From assembly GCF_017948675.1 (NCBI RefSeq), contig NZ_JAGFBU010000001.1:744001-808000 (forward strand): DNA of 64,000 nucleotides, read 5' to 3'. A model generated the notes under the pieces. The model worked only from the letters and a program-made list of their open reading frames with translations. It was not told where the DNA came from and made no database searches. The position numbers and the translations under genes are program-made. Positions 6,831-14,963 of this stretch are shown piece after piece (position 1 is the first letter of the stretch; each line of letters opens with the position of its first letter). Source of the stretch: Flavobacterium flabelliforme. Lineage in GTDB: Bacteria; Bacteroidota; Bacteroidia; Flavobacteriales; Flavobacteriaceae.

Positions 6831-8942
6831 TTAAGATTGATGTGCTGGCTTCAACAAATCATTTACTATTTTTACAGGATTAAAGGTAAGTAATGGAACC
6901 TCAACAAATACCGTAAGCCAATTATCCATAGCACCATTCCATAATCCAGGCAACTCATAAGCCTTGATGTTTTGTCCCATGCAAATTTTATCTACAATAA
7001 AACCGCTGTTGTGATCTACAAACTGAGCTAAATTAAATTTCTCGTTTTTATAGTTTTTAATGCCGCAAACTAAGTCTACAGGATTAAAATAAGTGGCGGC
7101 ATTGTGAATTCTTTTTTGTTCTTTATCCGATAAATCTATTTGGGCACTTTCGACAATTTGCAACGAAATTCTACCTTCTTTATTCTGAACCCAAAAAGGA
7201 CCACCGCCTGGTTCTCCTTCATTTTTGACCATACCACATACTCGAATCGGTCTATTAAGCGCCTCTTTTATAAAGGCTATTTTATCATCTACAGTGCCTT
7301 TTTGAAAATCATCTGCTACTTGCACATTTAATTTTTTTCTAAGGAAAACACCAATTTCTTGCACTTGTTCTTGACTTAAAACTGTTGCGTCAATTAGTCG
7401 CAAATAACTAAAAACTTGTTGTTGCAATTCAACCAAAATTCCCGCCAGTGCATTTTTATACAATGCAATTTTTTGATTGTTATTATGAATCACATTGTCA
7501 ATGTTTTTTATAAAAACGACATCTGCGTTTAGTTCATTTAAATTTTGAATAAGTGCTCCATGACCGCCTGGTCTAAAAACCAATTCGCCATTTTCCTCAC
7601 GAAAAGGTTTGTTTTCTGTATCAACGGCAAGAGAATCTGTGCTTTTGTTTTGATACGAATATGTTACCTTAATTTTGGTGTTTGTTTCCTCTTCAACCTT
7701 ATGCTTTATAGAAGTAATTATTTCCTCAAAATGAGACTGGTGCGCTTCAGAAACCGTAAAATGCAAATTTGAGCTTCCATTAGAACTAGAATAATATCCA
7801 CACTCATATAAATGCTCTTCTATTGGTGAAGCCACATTGGTAGCGTATTTATGAAAAGGCAAAATCCCTTTGGGTTTATTAGCAAAATCAAAAAAATCAC
7901 TAGAGAGCAAGAATTTTACAAAATAATATTTTTTATAATCATTCTCTAAATCATCAAAATTGGGGAGTTCTGATCGCAACTTTGAATTTATTGCTTCAAA
8001 AAAAGGAAATTTCTCAAGTCCAACTAAGAATATAGAAAGTCGACTCGCTTTTTTTCGATTTATATAGGCATTTATCGTTTCGTTTTCTAAATCAAATTCT
8101 TCTAGAAATGCAATTAAAAACTTAAACATTCTTGTTGCGGCACCAGAGGCAGGAACAAATTTCAAAAGTGTTAACGACTGCTTGTTCTCCTCAAAAAATG
8201 CGGCTTTTTCTAAAAAATCATTTTTAGACAATTTTAAAATTCCATTATTCAAACTCGCCGGCTGAATCAACTTTGTTTTGCAGATTCCATTTTGAATAAA
8301 CTCTAACTGCTTTACGATTTGATCCACTGAAATTTCACGTTTATAAAGCTGTACAAAATCCACAGAAGAAAACCCATTTTCTTTAGCTTTTGTCAAATCA
8401 TCTACGATTGCAATAGCCTTTTTAAGTCGCGATTCTTTATCGCCTGTCAAACGGATAAAAGGCTTATTATTGCTAATTAAAGACTGTTTAAAAACCTCAA
8501 AAACACTTTCTCGACCTTCTGGTTTGTCTCTTAAATCATCTTTTTCCCAAGGCACATCAATATCGGTAAGGAAAAACAAATCGTATTCGTGTTCCTGAGC
8601 TGCTTTTTGCAACAAAGGATCACAATAATTGTAATACACATCAGAAAAAACTTTGGTGACCAACAAATTCGTATCGCAAAATAAATATTTATTAGCAAGT
8701 GCTAGTTTCTCATTTTCTAATTGAACTTGACCATAAGCTATAGGAAGCATATCGGACAGATCGCATATTTCTTGTTCTTTATCCCATTTTTCTTGCAGAT
8801 AATCTCTTGCAAACTCAGGAGTCCAAACCGTATGATAATGTGCAGCAAGTTGTTTAGCTAATGTTGTTTTTCCGGTACTTTCGGGACCAAACAAAGCTAT
8901 TTTTATAACTGAACTTTTTTGTTGTCTAAGATCTTTTTCCAT
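6831..8942 (-). CDS. NadR-like P-loop kinase fused to a DUF4301 domain
   Basis: The 703-residue protein is two complete domains in one frame. Residues about 14-185 resemble the nucleoside-kinase part of NadR: a Walker A loop GPESTGKTT (19-27), an EFARDYL segment (43-49), and a FFLTDIDVPWEKDDLRD stretch (123-139). Residues about 191-703 match DUF4301 proteins from their usual N-terminus, with PASGAATRM (264-272) and FRPGGHG near residue 457, motifs reminiscent of nucleotidyltransferases. The two parts are usually thought of as separate proteins, so a fusion is notable. The start overlaps the end of the PnuC-type transporter gene by 40 bases, implying translational coupling. A kinase that traps the imported vitamin is a fair inference; the DUF4301 role is unknown. 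Confidence 0.8.
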   Translation of the reverse strand: MEKDLRQQKSSVIKIALFGPESTGKTTLAKQLAAHYHTVWTPEFARDYLQEKWDKEQEICDLSDMLPIAYGQVQLENEKLALANKYLFCDTNLLVTKVFSDVYYNYCDPLLQKAAQEHEYDLFFLTDIDVPWEKDDLRDKPEGRESVFEVFKQSLISNNKPFIRLTGDKESRLKKAIAIVDDLTKAKENGFSSVDFVQLYKREISVDQIVKQLEFIQNGICKTKLIQPASLNNGILKLSKNDFLEKAAFFEENKQSLTLLKFVPASGAATRMFKFLIAFLEEFDLENETINAYINRKKASRLSIFLVGLEKFPFFEAINSKLRSELPNFDDLENDYKKYYFVKFLLSSDFFDFANKPKGILPFHKYATNVASPIEEHLYECGYYSSSNGSSNLHFTVSEAHQSHFEEIITSIKHKVEEETNTKIKVTYSYQNKSTDSLAVDTENKPFREENGELVFRPGGHGALIQNLNELNADVVFIKNIDNVIHNNNQKIALYKNALAGILVELQQQVFSYLRLIDATVLSQEQVQEIGVFLRKKLNVQVADDFQKGTVDDKIAFIKEALNRPIRVCGMVKNEGEPGGGPFWVQNKEGRISLQIVESAQIDLSDKEQKRIHNAATYFNPVDLVCGIKNYKNEKFNLAQFVDHNSGFIVDKICMGQNIKAYELPGLWNGAMDNWLTVFVEVPLLTFNPVKIVNDLLKPAHQS

Positions 8943-9526
8943 TCTAAATAGCCATAAACGGCAATAATTGTAAATACTATATACTGAAAACTGGTAAAAG
9001 TGTATCCTTTTGCCAAATATAAAGGAATAGAAAGCAAATCACCAGCAATCCAGAAAATCCAGTTTTCAATTTTTCTTTTGGCCATAAGCCACATTCCCAC
9101 AAAAAATATGCCTGTTAATAAAGTATCTAAATAGGAATACCAACTGGTAAATTTATCAAAATAAAGATAAACGATTACCACAAAAACAAGGGTAGCAACA
9201 AAAATTAGTATTGCCATTCCTTTCTCTTTTTTTGTCATTACTGCTATTGGAAACTCCTCGACATCTTCTTTTTTTCGGGTCCAATGATACCAACCATAAA
9301 TACTCATTATAAAATAATACACATTGATCATTGAGTCTCCCAACAAGCTCCATTGCCAAAGCAAATAAGCATAAATAGAAGTGCTAATTAATCCCGTGGG
9401 AAAAACTAAAATATTATCTTTCTTAGCATACCAAACACTACATAAGCCAAAAAAAACAGCAATAAGTTCTAGATAAACTTCATGTACTGGATAATCATGA
9501 TATTGTGCAAAAAAGTAATCAAACAT
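8903..9526 (-). CDS. PnuC-family vitamin transporter (PnuT candidate)
   Basis: The 207-residue protein has about seven membrane helices and the PnuC-type C-terminal pattern WIFWIAGDLLSIPLYLAKG followed by QYIVF and GYLEWKK. PnuC proteins are facilitators for nicotinamide riboside; the PnuT branch in Bacteroidota takes thiamine. Facilitated import by PnuC depends on phosphorylation of the substrate inside the cell, and the next gene, overlapping by 40 bases, begins with a NadR-like kinase domain. The nearby TPP riboswitch and TonB receptor favour thiamine, but this gene itself lies upstream of the riboswitch and is not directly under it. Substrate therefore remains open between thiamine and nicotinamide riboside. 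Confidence 0.85.
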   Translation of the reverse strand: MFDYFFAQYHDYPVHEVYLELIAVFFGLCSVWYAKKDNILVFPTGLISTSIYAYLLWQWSLLGDSMINVYYFIMSIYGWYHWTRKKEDVEEFPIAVMTKKEKGMAILIFVATLVFVVIVYLYFDKFTSWYSYLDTLLTGIFFVGMWLMAKRKIENWIFWIAGDLLSIPLYLAKGYTFTSFQYIVFTIIAVYGYLEWKKILDNKKVQL

Positions 9527-9535
9527 GCTATTCTA

Positions 9536-10270
9536 TTATTTTGTTGGGTTAAAAAACGCTACATTATTTTCAAAAGCGGTTCCAATAACTACTAAATCAG
9601 CTCCCGCATCATAAGCATTTTGAATTCCTTGCAAACATACAATTCCGCCACCAACAATTAATGGTATTCCTATATTTCTAGAAACTGTTGTTATCATTTC
9701 TAAAGGAACGGGATATTTCGCACCACTTCCTGCTTCTAGATAGACCAATTTATTACCTAACATTTCTCCCGCTTGAGCTGTTGCCAAAGCCTTATCTATA
9801 TTTTCTCTATCAATTGGTTTGGTTTTACTCACGCGTTCTACCGCTGTTTCGCTTCCGCTTTCTATTAAAATATAGCCTGTAGATATAATTTCGAGTTGGG
9901 TTTTCTTTAATAGCGGAGCTGCTTTTACTTGATGGGATATCAAATAATCTGGGTTTCGTCCAGAGAGTAAAGAAAGAAACAAAATTCCATCGGCATGACT
10001 GGAAATTTGCGATGGGTTTCCGGGGAATAAAACAATGGGCAAATTACAGTTCAGTTTAATTTTTAAAATCAATTCGTCAAGAATATTATTTTCGACAAGA
10101 CTTCCTCCAATAAAAATATGAGTCGCCGGTGACTGATTGATTTTCAGAATCAATTCTTTTATATTTTCTAAAACTATTTTATCAGGATCCAGTAAAATCG
10201 CTAATAATTTGCGATTCTCTGATCTTGCCAAAAGTATTTGACCATATATATCCTTATCTTTATTTTTCAT
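9536..10270 (-). CDS. Geranylgeranylglyceryl phosphate synthase family protein (PcrB-like)
   Basis: From the ATG at 10270 the product is 244 residues, matching the TIM-barrel GGGP synthase/PcrB family. Visible motifs are LLAILLDPDK near the start, IFIGGSLVE, LFPGNPSQI, YLEAGSGAKYPVP and IPLIVGGGI, which line the phosphate and prenyl sites. The enzyme makes the ether bond between glycerol-1-phosphate and a polyprenyl diphosphate. A larger frame starts at 10345 but its extra 25 residues are unlike the family and overlap the divergent regulator leader, so the internal start is preferred. It ends 9 bases before the PnuC-like gene, so the four genes down to arfB probably form one operon. Confidence 0.9.
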   Translation of the reverse strand: MKNKDKDIYGQILLARSENRKLLAILLDPDKIVLENIKELILKINQSPATHIFIGGSLVENNILDELILKIKLNCNLPIVLFPGNPSQISSHADGILFLSLLSGRNPDYLISHQVKAAPLLKKTQLEIISTGYILIESGSETAVERVSKTKPIDRENIDKALATAQAGEMLGNKLVYLEAGSGAKYPVPLEMITTVSRNIGIPLIVGGGIVCLQGIQNAYDAGADLVVIGTAFENNVAFFNPTK

Positions 10271-10366
10271 AATAAACGTAAAAGTATGCGTTTTTTTGAA
10301 AGTGAGCCAAACTTTAAGAAAACTTATCTTAGTTTTAGGAATCAAAAATGCGAGAATAACAACTGT

Positions 10367-10963
10367 ATGATAAAAATAGAAATTTTAGAAAAATATGGGG
10401 CTTTTAGACGCCTTTATAAAAAATCAGAAATCATTTTCGAGAAGGATAAATTAGCCACACATTATTACCAAATCATTTCTGGCTCGGTAAAAATGAACAA
10501 TTTTAACGATGAAGGTCGGGAATTTATTCAAGGTTTTTTTACTGTAAATCAATGTTTTGGTGAACCTCCTTTGTTTTTAGAAAGAACGTATCCCGCAAAT
10601 GCTGAAGCAGTCGAAGAAGCTGAATTAATCTGTGTTTCTAAAGCTAACTTTCTTCAACTAATGGCTGAAAACCCCGAAGTTTCTATTATTATGATTGAAA
10701 ATTTAGCGCAACGTTTGCATTATAAATCGGTAATGGCTGCTGAGATTTCTACTCAAGATTCAGAACACCGCCTTTTGCAATTATTTGATTATTCGATTAC
10801 TTATTTTAATTTTAAAAAAGAAAATAATGGTTTCCATATTGATTTAACCCGACAACAAATGGGCGATTTAACGGGACTTCGCGTAGAAACTGTAATACGA
10901 ACCATCAAAACATTAGAAAAAAAAGGAGAACTAAAAATCATTAATAGAAAAGTATATCGTTGA
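10367..10963 (+). CDS. Crp/Fnr-family transcriptional regulator
   Basis: From the ATG at 10367 the product is 198 residues. Residues about 15-115 form a cyclic-nucleotide-binding-type domain (IISGSVKMNNFNDEGREFI, then CFGEPPLFLERTYPANAEAVEEAEL), and residues about 140-198 a winged helix with the recognition segment LTRQQMGDLTGLRVETVIRTIKTLEKKG. No N-terminal cysteine cluster for an Fnr-type iron-sulphur centre is visible. Upstream in-frame starts would add 43 residues that overlap the GGGP synthase gene and look non-coding. A perfect palindrome starts 8 bases after the stop, in front of a haemoglobin operon, making these genes its likely targets. Confidence 0.92.
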   Translation: MIKIEILEKYGAFRRLYKKSEIIFEKDKLATHYYQIISGSVKMNNFNDEGREFIQGFFTVNQCFGEPPLFLERTYPANAEAVEEAELICVSKANFLQLMAENPEVSIIMIENLAQRLHYKSVMAAEISTQDSEHRLLQLFDYSITYFNFKKENNGFHIDLTRQQMGDLTGLRVETVIRTIKTLEKKGELKIINRKVYR

Positions 10964-10971
10964 TTTTCTGG

Positions 10972-10991
10972 TTTATGATATAGGTCATAAA
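10972..10991 (+). promoter_or_regulatory. Palindromic Crp/Fnr-type operator candidate
   Basis: TTTATGA (10972-10978) and TCATAAA (10985-10991) are perfect 7-bp inverted arms around a 6-bp spacer, the geometry of Crp/Fnr-family sites. Its centre is about 40 bases upstream of the start point expected from the -7 element at 11012-11019, where a class II activator would sit and where a -33 box is absent. Confidence 0.6.
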
Positions 10992-11011
10992 TAAACATAT
11001 TGATGTGTCTG

Positions 11012-11019
11012 TAAATTTG
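11012..11019 (+). promoter_or_regulatory. Promoter -7 element for the membrane protein-haemoglobin operon
   Basis: TAAATTTG matches TAnnTTTG exactly and ends 23 bases before the start codon at 11043. No TTTG -33 box is present; the palindrome at 10972-10991 occupies that area. Confidence 0.55.
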
Positions 11020-11042
11020 TAATAACAAAAAATTTAACTATC

Positions 11043-11333
11043 ATGTCACTATATCAAAAAACACTCGCTGATTTCAACAACAATTTTATTGGTTTTGCAA
11101 CTTTAATCGTTATTGGACAAAGTTGTTTAGGTTCAGCTGCTGCAATGAATATCCTAAGAAACGGAACAAGTATTTTGCAAATGGGACAATTGGCAATTAT
11201 TGTATTAATTTGCATGCTTGTTAATACGTCAATTTTAGCCCAGATGAAACATAAAGTAATTTTTAACTTGACTATCATCAGCGTTATTTCAAGTATTTTC
11301 TTTATTTTAATGAACACCTTAATTATCCGATGA
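11043..11333 (+). CDS. Small membrane protein of unknown function
   Basis: The 96-residue protein has about three hydrophobic helices (around 17-35, 45-66 and 70-93) separated by short polar turns. I recognise no family motif. Its stop overlaps the start of the truncated haemoglobin gene by four bases (ATGA), so the two are translationally coupled and probably work together. The upstream palindrome and Crp/Fnr gene suggest regulation by oxygen or nitrosative conditions, but nothing in the protein shows metal or haem ligands clearly. Confidence 0.8.
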   Translation: MSLYQKTLADFNNNFIGFATLIVIGQSCLGSAAAMNILRNGTSILQMGQLAIIVLICMLVNTSILAQMKHKVIFNLTIISVISSIFFILMNTLIIR

Positions 11334-11719
11334 TAAAAGAAATTGAAAACCGAGAAGATCTAAAACTGTTAGTTAGCACTTTTTACGAAAAAATAAGAGC
11401 GGATCAGGAAATCGGTTTTTTCTTTAATGAAACCATTACCAACTGGGAAGAACATCTAGAAAAGTTGACCGATTTTTGGGAAATGAATATATTTGGTACT
11501 CGAAAATTTACTGGAAACCCAATCGTAGCGCATAACGCAGTAGATAAGAAATTCAACCAGCAGATTACGTCAAACACCTTTGGTATTTGGTTAAATATAT
11601 GGTTTGCTACTATTGATGAATTGTTTGTAGGCGAAAATGCCGATGTTCTAAAACGTAGAGCGCAGAAAATGAGTACTTTTCTTTTTATGAATATTTTTGA
11701 GAGTCGCAGAAAAGTGTAA
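11330..11719 (+). CDS. Group III truncated haemoglobin
   Basis: The 129-residue protein has the 2-on-2 globin pattern of group III: LVSTFYEKIRADQEIGFFF, W39 and W50 in the helices before the haem, and the segment GNPIVAHNAV with H68 as the likely proximal haem ligand. Group III globins bind oxygen, nitric oxide or peroxide-related ligands; the role is not settled in the family. It overlaps the preceding membrane-protein gene by four bases, and both follow a Crp/Fnr regulator and a palindromic operator candidate, which supports a gas-responsive operon. Confidence 0.9.
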   Translation: MIKEIENREDLKLLVSTFYEKIRADQEIGFFFNETITNWEEHLEKLTDFWEMNIFGTRKFTGNPIVAHNAVDKKFNQQITSNTFGIWLNIWFATIDELFVGENADVLKRRAQKMSTFLFMNIFESRRKV

Positions 11720-11750
11720 ATGCTTTCAATTTGAGATTACTTAAAAAAAA

Positions 11751-12206
11751 TGCCACGAAGTCACAAAGACACGAAGCTTTTGATTATTTTGATTTATTAA
11801 AAAGTAAAGAATATTTTTTTTTTGCGCCTTTGTGCCTTTGTGGCGAAAACAAACTAAAGACTACTTAAAAATAATGCCGCCAAGACTCAAAGTCACTAAG
11901 CTTTTGATTATTTTGGTTTATAAAAACGTAAAGAATATTTTTTTTACGTATTTGTGCTTATGTGGTAAAAACAAACTGAAGAATACTTAAAAATAACGCC
12001 GCCAAGGCACAAAGACACGAAGCATTTGATTATTTTGATTTATAAAACGTAAAGAATATTTTTTTGCGTCTTTGTGCCTTTGTGGCAAAAAAAACTAAAG
12101 ACCACTTAAAAGCAATTCCTCGAAGTCTCAAAGTCACTAAATTTAGGATTATCTTGATTTGTAAAACTAAAAGAAGTTGTGACTTTGTGTCTTTGCGGCA
12201 AAAAAC
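11751..12206. repeat. Four tandem copies of a ~120-bp palindromic intergenic repeat
   Basis: The gap between the haemoglobin and the phosphopantetheinyl transferase holds four imperfect copies starting near 11752, 11876, 11998 and 12117. Each has a left arm like GCCACGAAGTCACAAAGAC, an AT-rich middle (TTTTGATTATTTTGATTTAT) and a right arm like GCGTCTTTGTGCCTTTGTGG that pairs with the left. Single related units flank the nrdA-nrdB gap. No credible gene lies inside; a 63-codon frame at 12064-12255 is part of the repeat. Confidence 0.9.
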
Positions 12207-12220
12207 GCTACGTAACTATT

Positions 12221-12853
12221 TTAAACATTTAGTTGAAACGCATATACCAAAGTAAAACCTTCTATTTCCTCAAAATAGATTTTGAAATTTTTGATTAAGC
12301 GATCAAAATGCAATTCAGAAATAGCTTCTTTAGTTTCTAATTCAAAAGCATTGACTTTAATATGATTTTTGAAACTGATTCCTTTTTCGTTTCTGATTTT
12401 AAAAATAGCTTCTTTAGCACCCCAAATCACGGTTAATTTCCGAATATACTCTTCATTATCGATTAAATACTGAAATTCCGAATCGCAGAATTTATCGGCT
12501 ATTTTTATGATTTTATCACGCTGTAGTTCCATGTCGATTCCCACGGTTTCGTCGCTTAGAATAATTGCAGAAAACTCATGTGAATGCGTGATTGAAATGT
12601 GCTTGCCATCTTTAAGATGTGGTTTTCCAAATTCATCATAGTACAGATCAAAATCGGTATAACCGGCAAAATGAAATAATTTGCGCACGCTGAGAAAAGC
12701 GCGTTGGTGCAATGGTGATTTCATTCCGGCTAATCGGATGCTGTTTTTTTCGTTTAAAACTACGGTATCCAAAAGTTCTTGGTAAGATTCTGTAATCTTC
12801 CAAACTAGAATTTGTGTTGTTGAATTAAAGGGTATTGTCTTGAATAATGGCAT
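12221..12853 (-). CDS. 4'-phosphopantetheinyl transferase superfamily protein (Sfp-like)
   Basis: The 210-residue protein carries the superfamily signature: KPHLKDGKHISITHSHEF (about 81-98), VGIDMELQRDKI (about 107-118, D and E as Mg ligands) and a WGAKEAIFK motif (about 144-152). It transfers the phosphopantetheine arm from coenzyme A to a serine of an acyl or peptidyl carrier protein. The length fits the Sfp group better than AcpS (about 120 residues). No carrier-protein or synthase genes are adjacent, so the target is unknown. It is flanked by repeat arrays on both sides and appears to be a single-gene unit. Confidence 0.9.
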   Translation of the reverse strand: MPLFKTIPFNSTTQILVWKITESYQELLDTVVLNEKNSIRLAGMKSPLHQRAFLSVRKLFHFAGYTDFDLYYDEFGKPHLKDGKHISITHSHEFSAIILSDETVGIDMELQRDKIIKIADKFCDSEFQYLIDNEEYIRKLTVIWGAKEAIFKIRNEKGISFKNHIKVNAFELETKEAISELHFDRLIKNFKIYFEEIEGFTLVYAFQLNV

Positions 12854-12865
12854 GTTAGTATCGTG

Positions 12866-12978
12866 ATCCCTAGCCCCGATTGAAGCGACATCCTTTTATA
12901 ATAGTAGTCTTCCAGCCTTCGAAAGGCTGGAAGACTACTATTATAAAAGATACAGTGCAAAGCGGGAAATAGCTCCTT
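12866..12978 (+). repeat. Dispersed element carrying a perfect 57-bp hairpin
   Basis: The outer parts (AGCGACATCCTTTT ... AAAAGATACAGTG) match a second element at 14964-15066 in reverse orientation. Between them lies a perfect inverted repeat, 12893-12949, with 27-bp arms and a 3-base loop; the arm core is CTTCCAGCCTT. The second element has a different, shorter middle. The outer segments resemble a structured repeat common in flavobacterial intergenic DNA. Confidence 0.85.
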
Positions 12979-13090
12979 AAACTAAAAATAATTCAGTTTA
13001 AAAAAATTATTTTACTGATTTTTAAAAGATTACAAAATTAAACAATTCATAAATATTTAGGAATCCTTTTAAAGTCATAACTTTATTGCG

Positions 13091-13098
13091 TAATTTTG
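13091..13098 (+). promoter_or_regulatory. ahcY promoter -7 element
   Basis: TAATTTTG matches TAnnTTTG and ends 29 bases before the ahcY start. A clear -33 TTTG box is not seen. Confidence 0.45.
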
Positions 13099-13127
13099 CA
13101 AAAATTTACATTACAAATATACTATAA

Positions 13128-14444
13128 ATGAGTACTACAACTATGCCTTTTGTGGCTTTCAAAGTAAAAGACATTTCTCTAGCGGCTTGGGGAAGAAAAG
13201 AAATTGAACTAGCTGAAGCTGAAATGCCAGGTTTAATGGCACTTCGTGCTGAATATAAAGACGAACAACCGCTTGCAGGTTCTCGTATTGCAGGATGTTT
13301 GCACATGACTATTCAAACTGCGGTTTTAATCGAAACATTAATCGCTCTTGGAGCTGAGGTTACTTGGTCTTCTTGTAACATTTTCTCTACGCAAGATCAA
13401 GCTGCTGCTGCAATTGCTGCTGCTGGAATTCAAGTTTACGCTTGGAAAGGTTTGAATGAAGAGGATTTTGACTGGTGTATTGAGCAAACCTTATTCTTTG
13501 GTGAAGATAGAAAACCATTGAACATGATTTTGGATGACGGTGGAGATTTAACCAACATGGTTATTGATCGTTACCCACATTTAGTGGCTGGAATCAAAGG
13601 ATTGTCTGAAGAAACTACAACTGGAGTTCATAGACTTTACGAAAGAGTAAAAGCGGGAACATTGCCAATGCCTGCAATCAATGTTAATGACTCGGTTACT
13701 AAATCGAAATTTGACAACAAATACGGTTGTAAAGAATCTGCAGTTGATGCAGTTCGTCGTGCAACTGACATTATGCTTGCTGGAAAAAGAGTTGTTGTTT
13801 GCGGATACGGTGACGTAGGAAAAGGAACTGCAGCTTCTTTTAGAGGTGCAGGATCTATTGTAACCGTTACTGAAATTGACCCAATTTGTGCTTTACAAGC
13901 GGCAATGGACGGTTTTGAAGTTAAAAAATTAAATACTGTTGTTGCAAATGCTGATATCATCATTACAACAACTGGAAATAAAGACATCGTTCTTGGTTCA
14001 CACTTTGAACAAATGAAAGATAAAACGATCGTTTGTAACATCGGACACTTTGATAACGAAATCGACATGGCTTGGTTGAACAAAACTCACGGAGCGTCTA
14101 AAGTTGAAATCAAACCACAAGTAGACAAATATACTATCGCAGGAAAAGATATCCTTATCCTTGCTGAAGGTCGTTTGGTAAACTTAGGTTGCGCTACAGG
14201 TCACCCAAGTTTTGTAATGAGTAACTCTTTTACAAACCAAACTTTAGCTCAAATCGAATTGTGGAAAAACAGCGCGGCATACAATAATGACGTGTATATG
14301 TTACCAAAACATTTAGATGAAAAAGTGGCAGCTTTACACTTGGCTAAATTAGGAGTTGAATTAGAAACATTACGTGACGATCAAGCGGCTTACATTGGTG
14401 TAGAAGTTTCAGGTCCATTCAAACCAGAATATTACAGATACTAG
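13128..14444 (+). CDS. ahcY: Adenosylhomocysteinase
   Basis: The 438-residue protein is full length for S-adenosylhomocysteine hydrolase. It shows the substrate-domain motifs [20 protein letters not shown] and [16 protein letters not shown], the NAD-binding [10 protein letters not shown] loop (about 225-234), the [20 protein letters not shown] block, and the usual C-terminus PFKPEYYRY, whose Lys and Tyr contact NAD of the neighbouring subunit. It splits S-adenosylhomocysteine to adenosine and homocysteine, clearing the inhibitor of methyl transfer. It has its own promoter element and terminator, so it is monocistronic. Codon use is that of a well-expressed gene. Confidence 0.99.
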   Translation: MSTTTMPFVAFKVKDISLAAWGRKEIELAEAEMPGLMALRAEYKDEQPLAGSRIAGCLHMTIQTAVLIETLIALGAEVTWSSCNIFSTQDQAAAAIAAAGIQVYAWKGLNEEDFDWCIEQTLFFGEDRKPLNMILDDGGDLTNMVIDRYPHLVAGIKGLSEETTTGVHRLYERVKAGTLPMPAINVNDSVTKSKFDNKYGCKESAVDAVRRATDIMLAGKRVVVCGYGDVGKGTAASFRGAGSIVTVTEIDPICALQAAMDGFEVKKLNTVVANADIIITTTGNKDIVLGSHFEQMKDKTIVCNIGHFDNEIDMAWLNKTHGASKVEIKPQVDKYTIAGKDILILAEGRLVNLGCATGHPSFVMSNSFTNQTLAQIELWKNSAAYNNDVYMLPKHLDEKVAALHLAKLGVELETLRDDQAAYIGVEVSGPFKPEYYRY

Positions 14445-14488
14445 TCCGATTTGTCTTTCCGACAAAGGAGGAATTTTATTTTAGATTT

Positions 14489-14537
14489 AAACCCTTACAT
14501 TAAACTGAGCTAAATTCAGTTTGAATGTAAGGGTTTC
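14489..14537 (+). terminator. ahcY terminator
   Basis: CCCTTACATT-AAACTGA pairs with TCAGTTT-GAATGTAAGGG to give a long hairpin about 50 bases after the ahcY stop, followed by TTTC and a T-rich run. Confidence 0.9.
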
Positions 14538-14573
14538 TATTTTTTGCACTACAGAAACAAATAAGCGTATTTT

Positions 14574-14906
14574 ATGAAAAACTTTTTATTTTTAGGCATT
14601 GCTATTCTCTTTGAGATTATTGCAACCTCAGCACTAAAAAAATCTGAAGAATTCAGTAAGTTAATTCCAAGTATCATTACAATTGTAGGTTATTGTGGTG
14701 CCTTTTACTTTTTGAGTTTTGCCATAAGAACCATTCCAATAGGAATTGCTTATGCAATCTGGTCTGGAGTTGGAATTGTTTTAATTACTATAATTGGTGC
14801 TGTTTTTTTTAAACAAATTCCAGATTTACCCGCAATCATCGGATTATCGCTAATTTTAATTGGCGTTATCATAATCAATGTTTTTTCAAAAACTACAGGA
14901 CATTAA
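14574..14906 (+). CDS. Small multidrug resistance (SMR) efflux protein
   Basis: The 110-residue protein has four membrane helices and the SMR signature: E14 in helix 1 (ILFEIIATSALKKSEEF), the proton/drug-binding glutamate, and GIAYAIWSGVGIVLIT in helix 3. SMR proteins work as dual-topology dimers that exchange protons for cationic compounds; the subgroup includes quaternary ammonium exporters. No second SMR gene is adjacent, so a homodimer is expected. It follows the ahcY terminator and seems independently expressed. Confidence 0.95.
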   Translation: MKNFLFLGIAILFEIIATSALKKSEEFSKLIPSIITIVGYCGAFYFLSFAIRTIPIGIAYAIWSGVGIVLITIIGAVFFKQIPDLPAIIGLSLILIGVIIINVFSKTTGH

Positions 14907-14963
14907 TTGTATAAGTTTTAGCAGTGAATTTCAGATTTATATCTATTGATGATTTCTTGTTTT

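Noticed and set aside
11751..12206. Possible CRISPR array
   Set aside because: Units of about 120 bases are too long, each is palindromic within itself, and there are no unique spacers or cas genes.
12064..12255. 63-codon open frame in the repeat array
   Set aside because: It is made of repeat unit sequence and overlaps the PPTase gene end; composition mirrors the array.
13637..14083. 148-codon antisense frame over ahcY
   Set aside because: It lies inside a highly conserved gene on the other strand; its composition is a shadow of ahcY codons.
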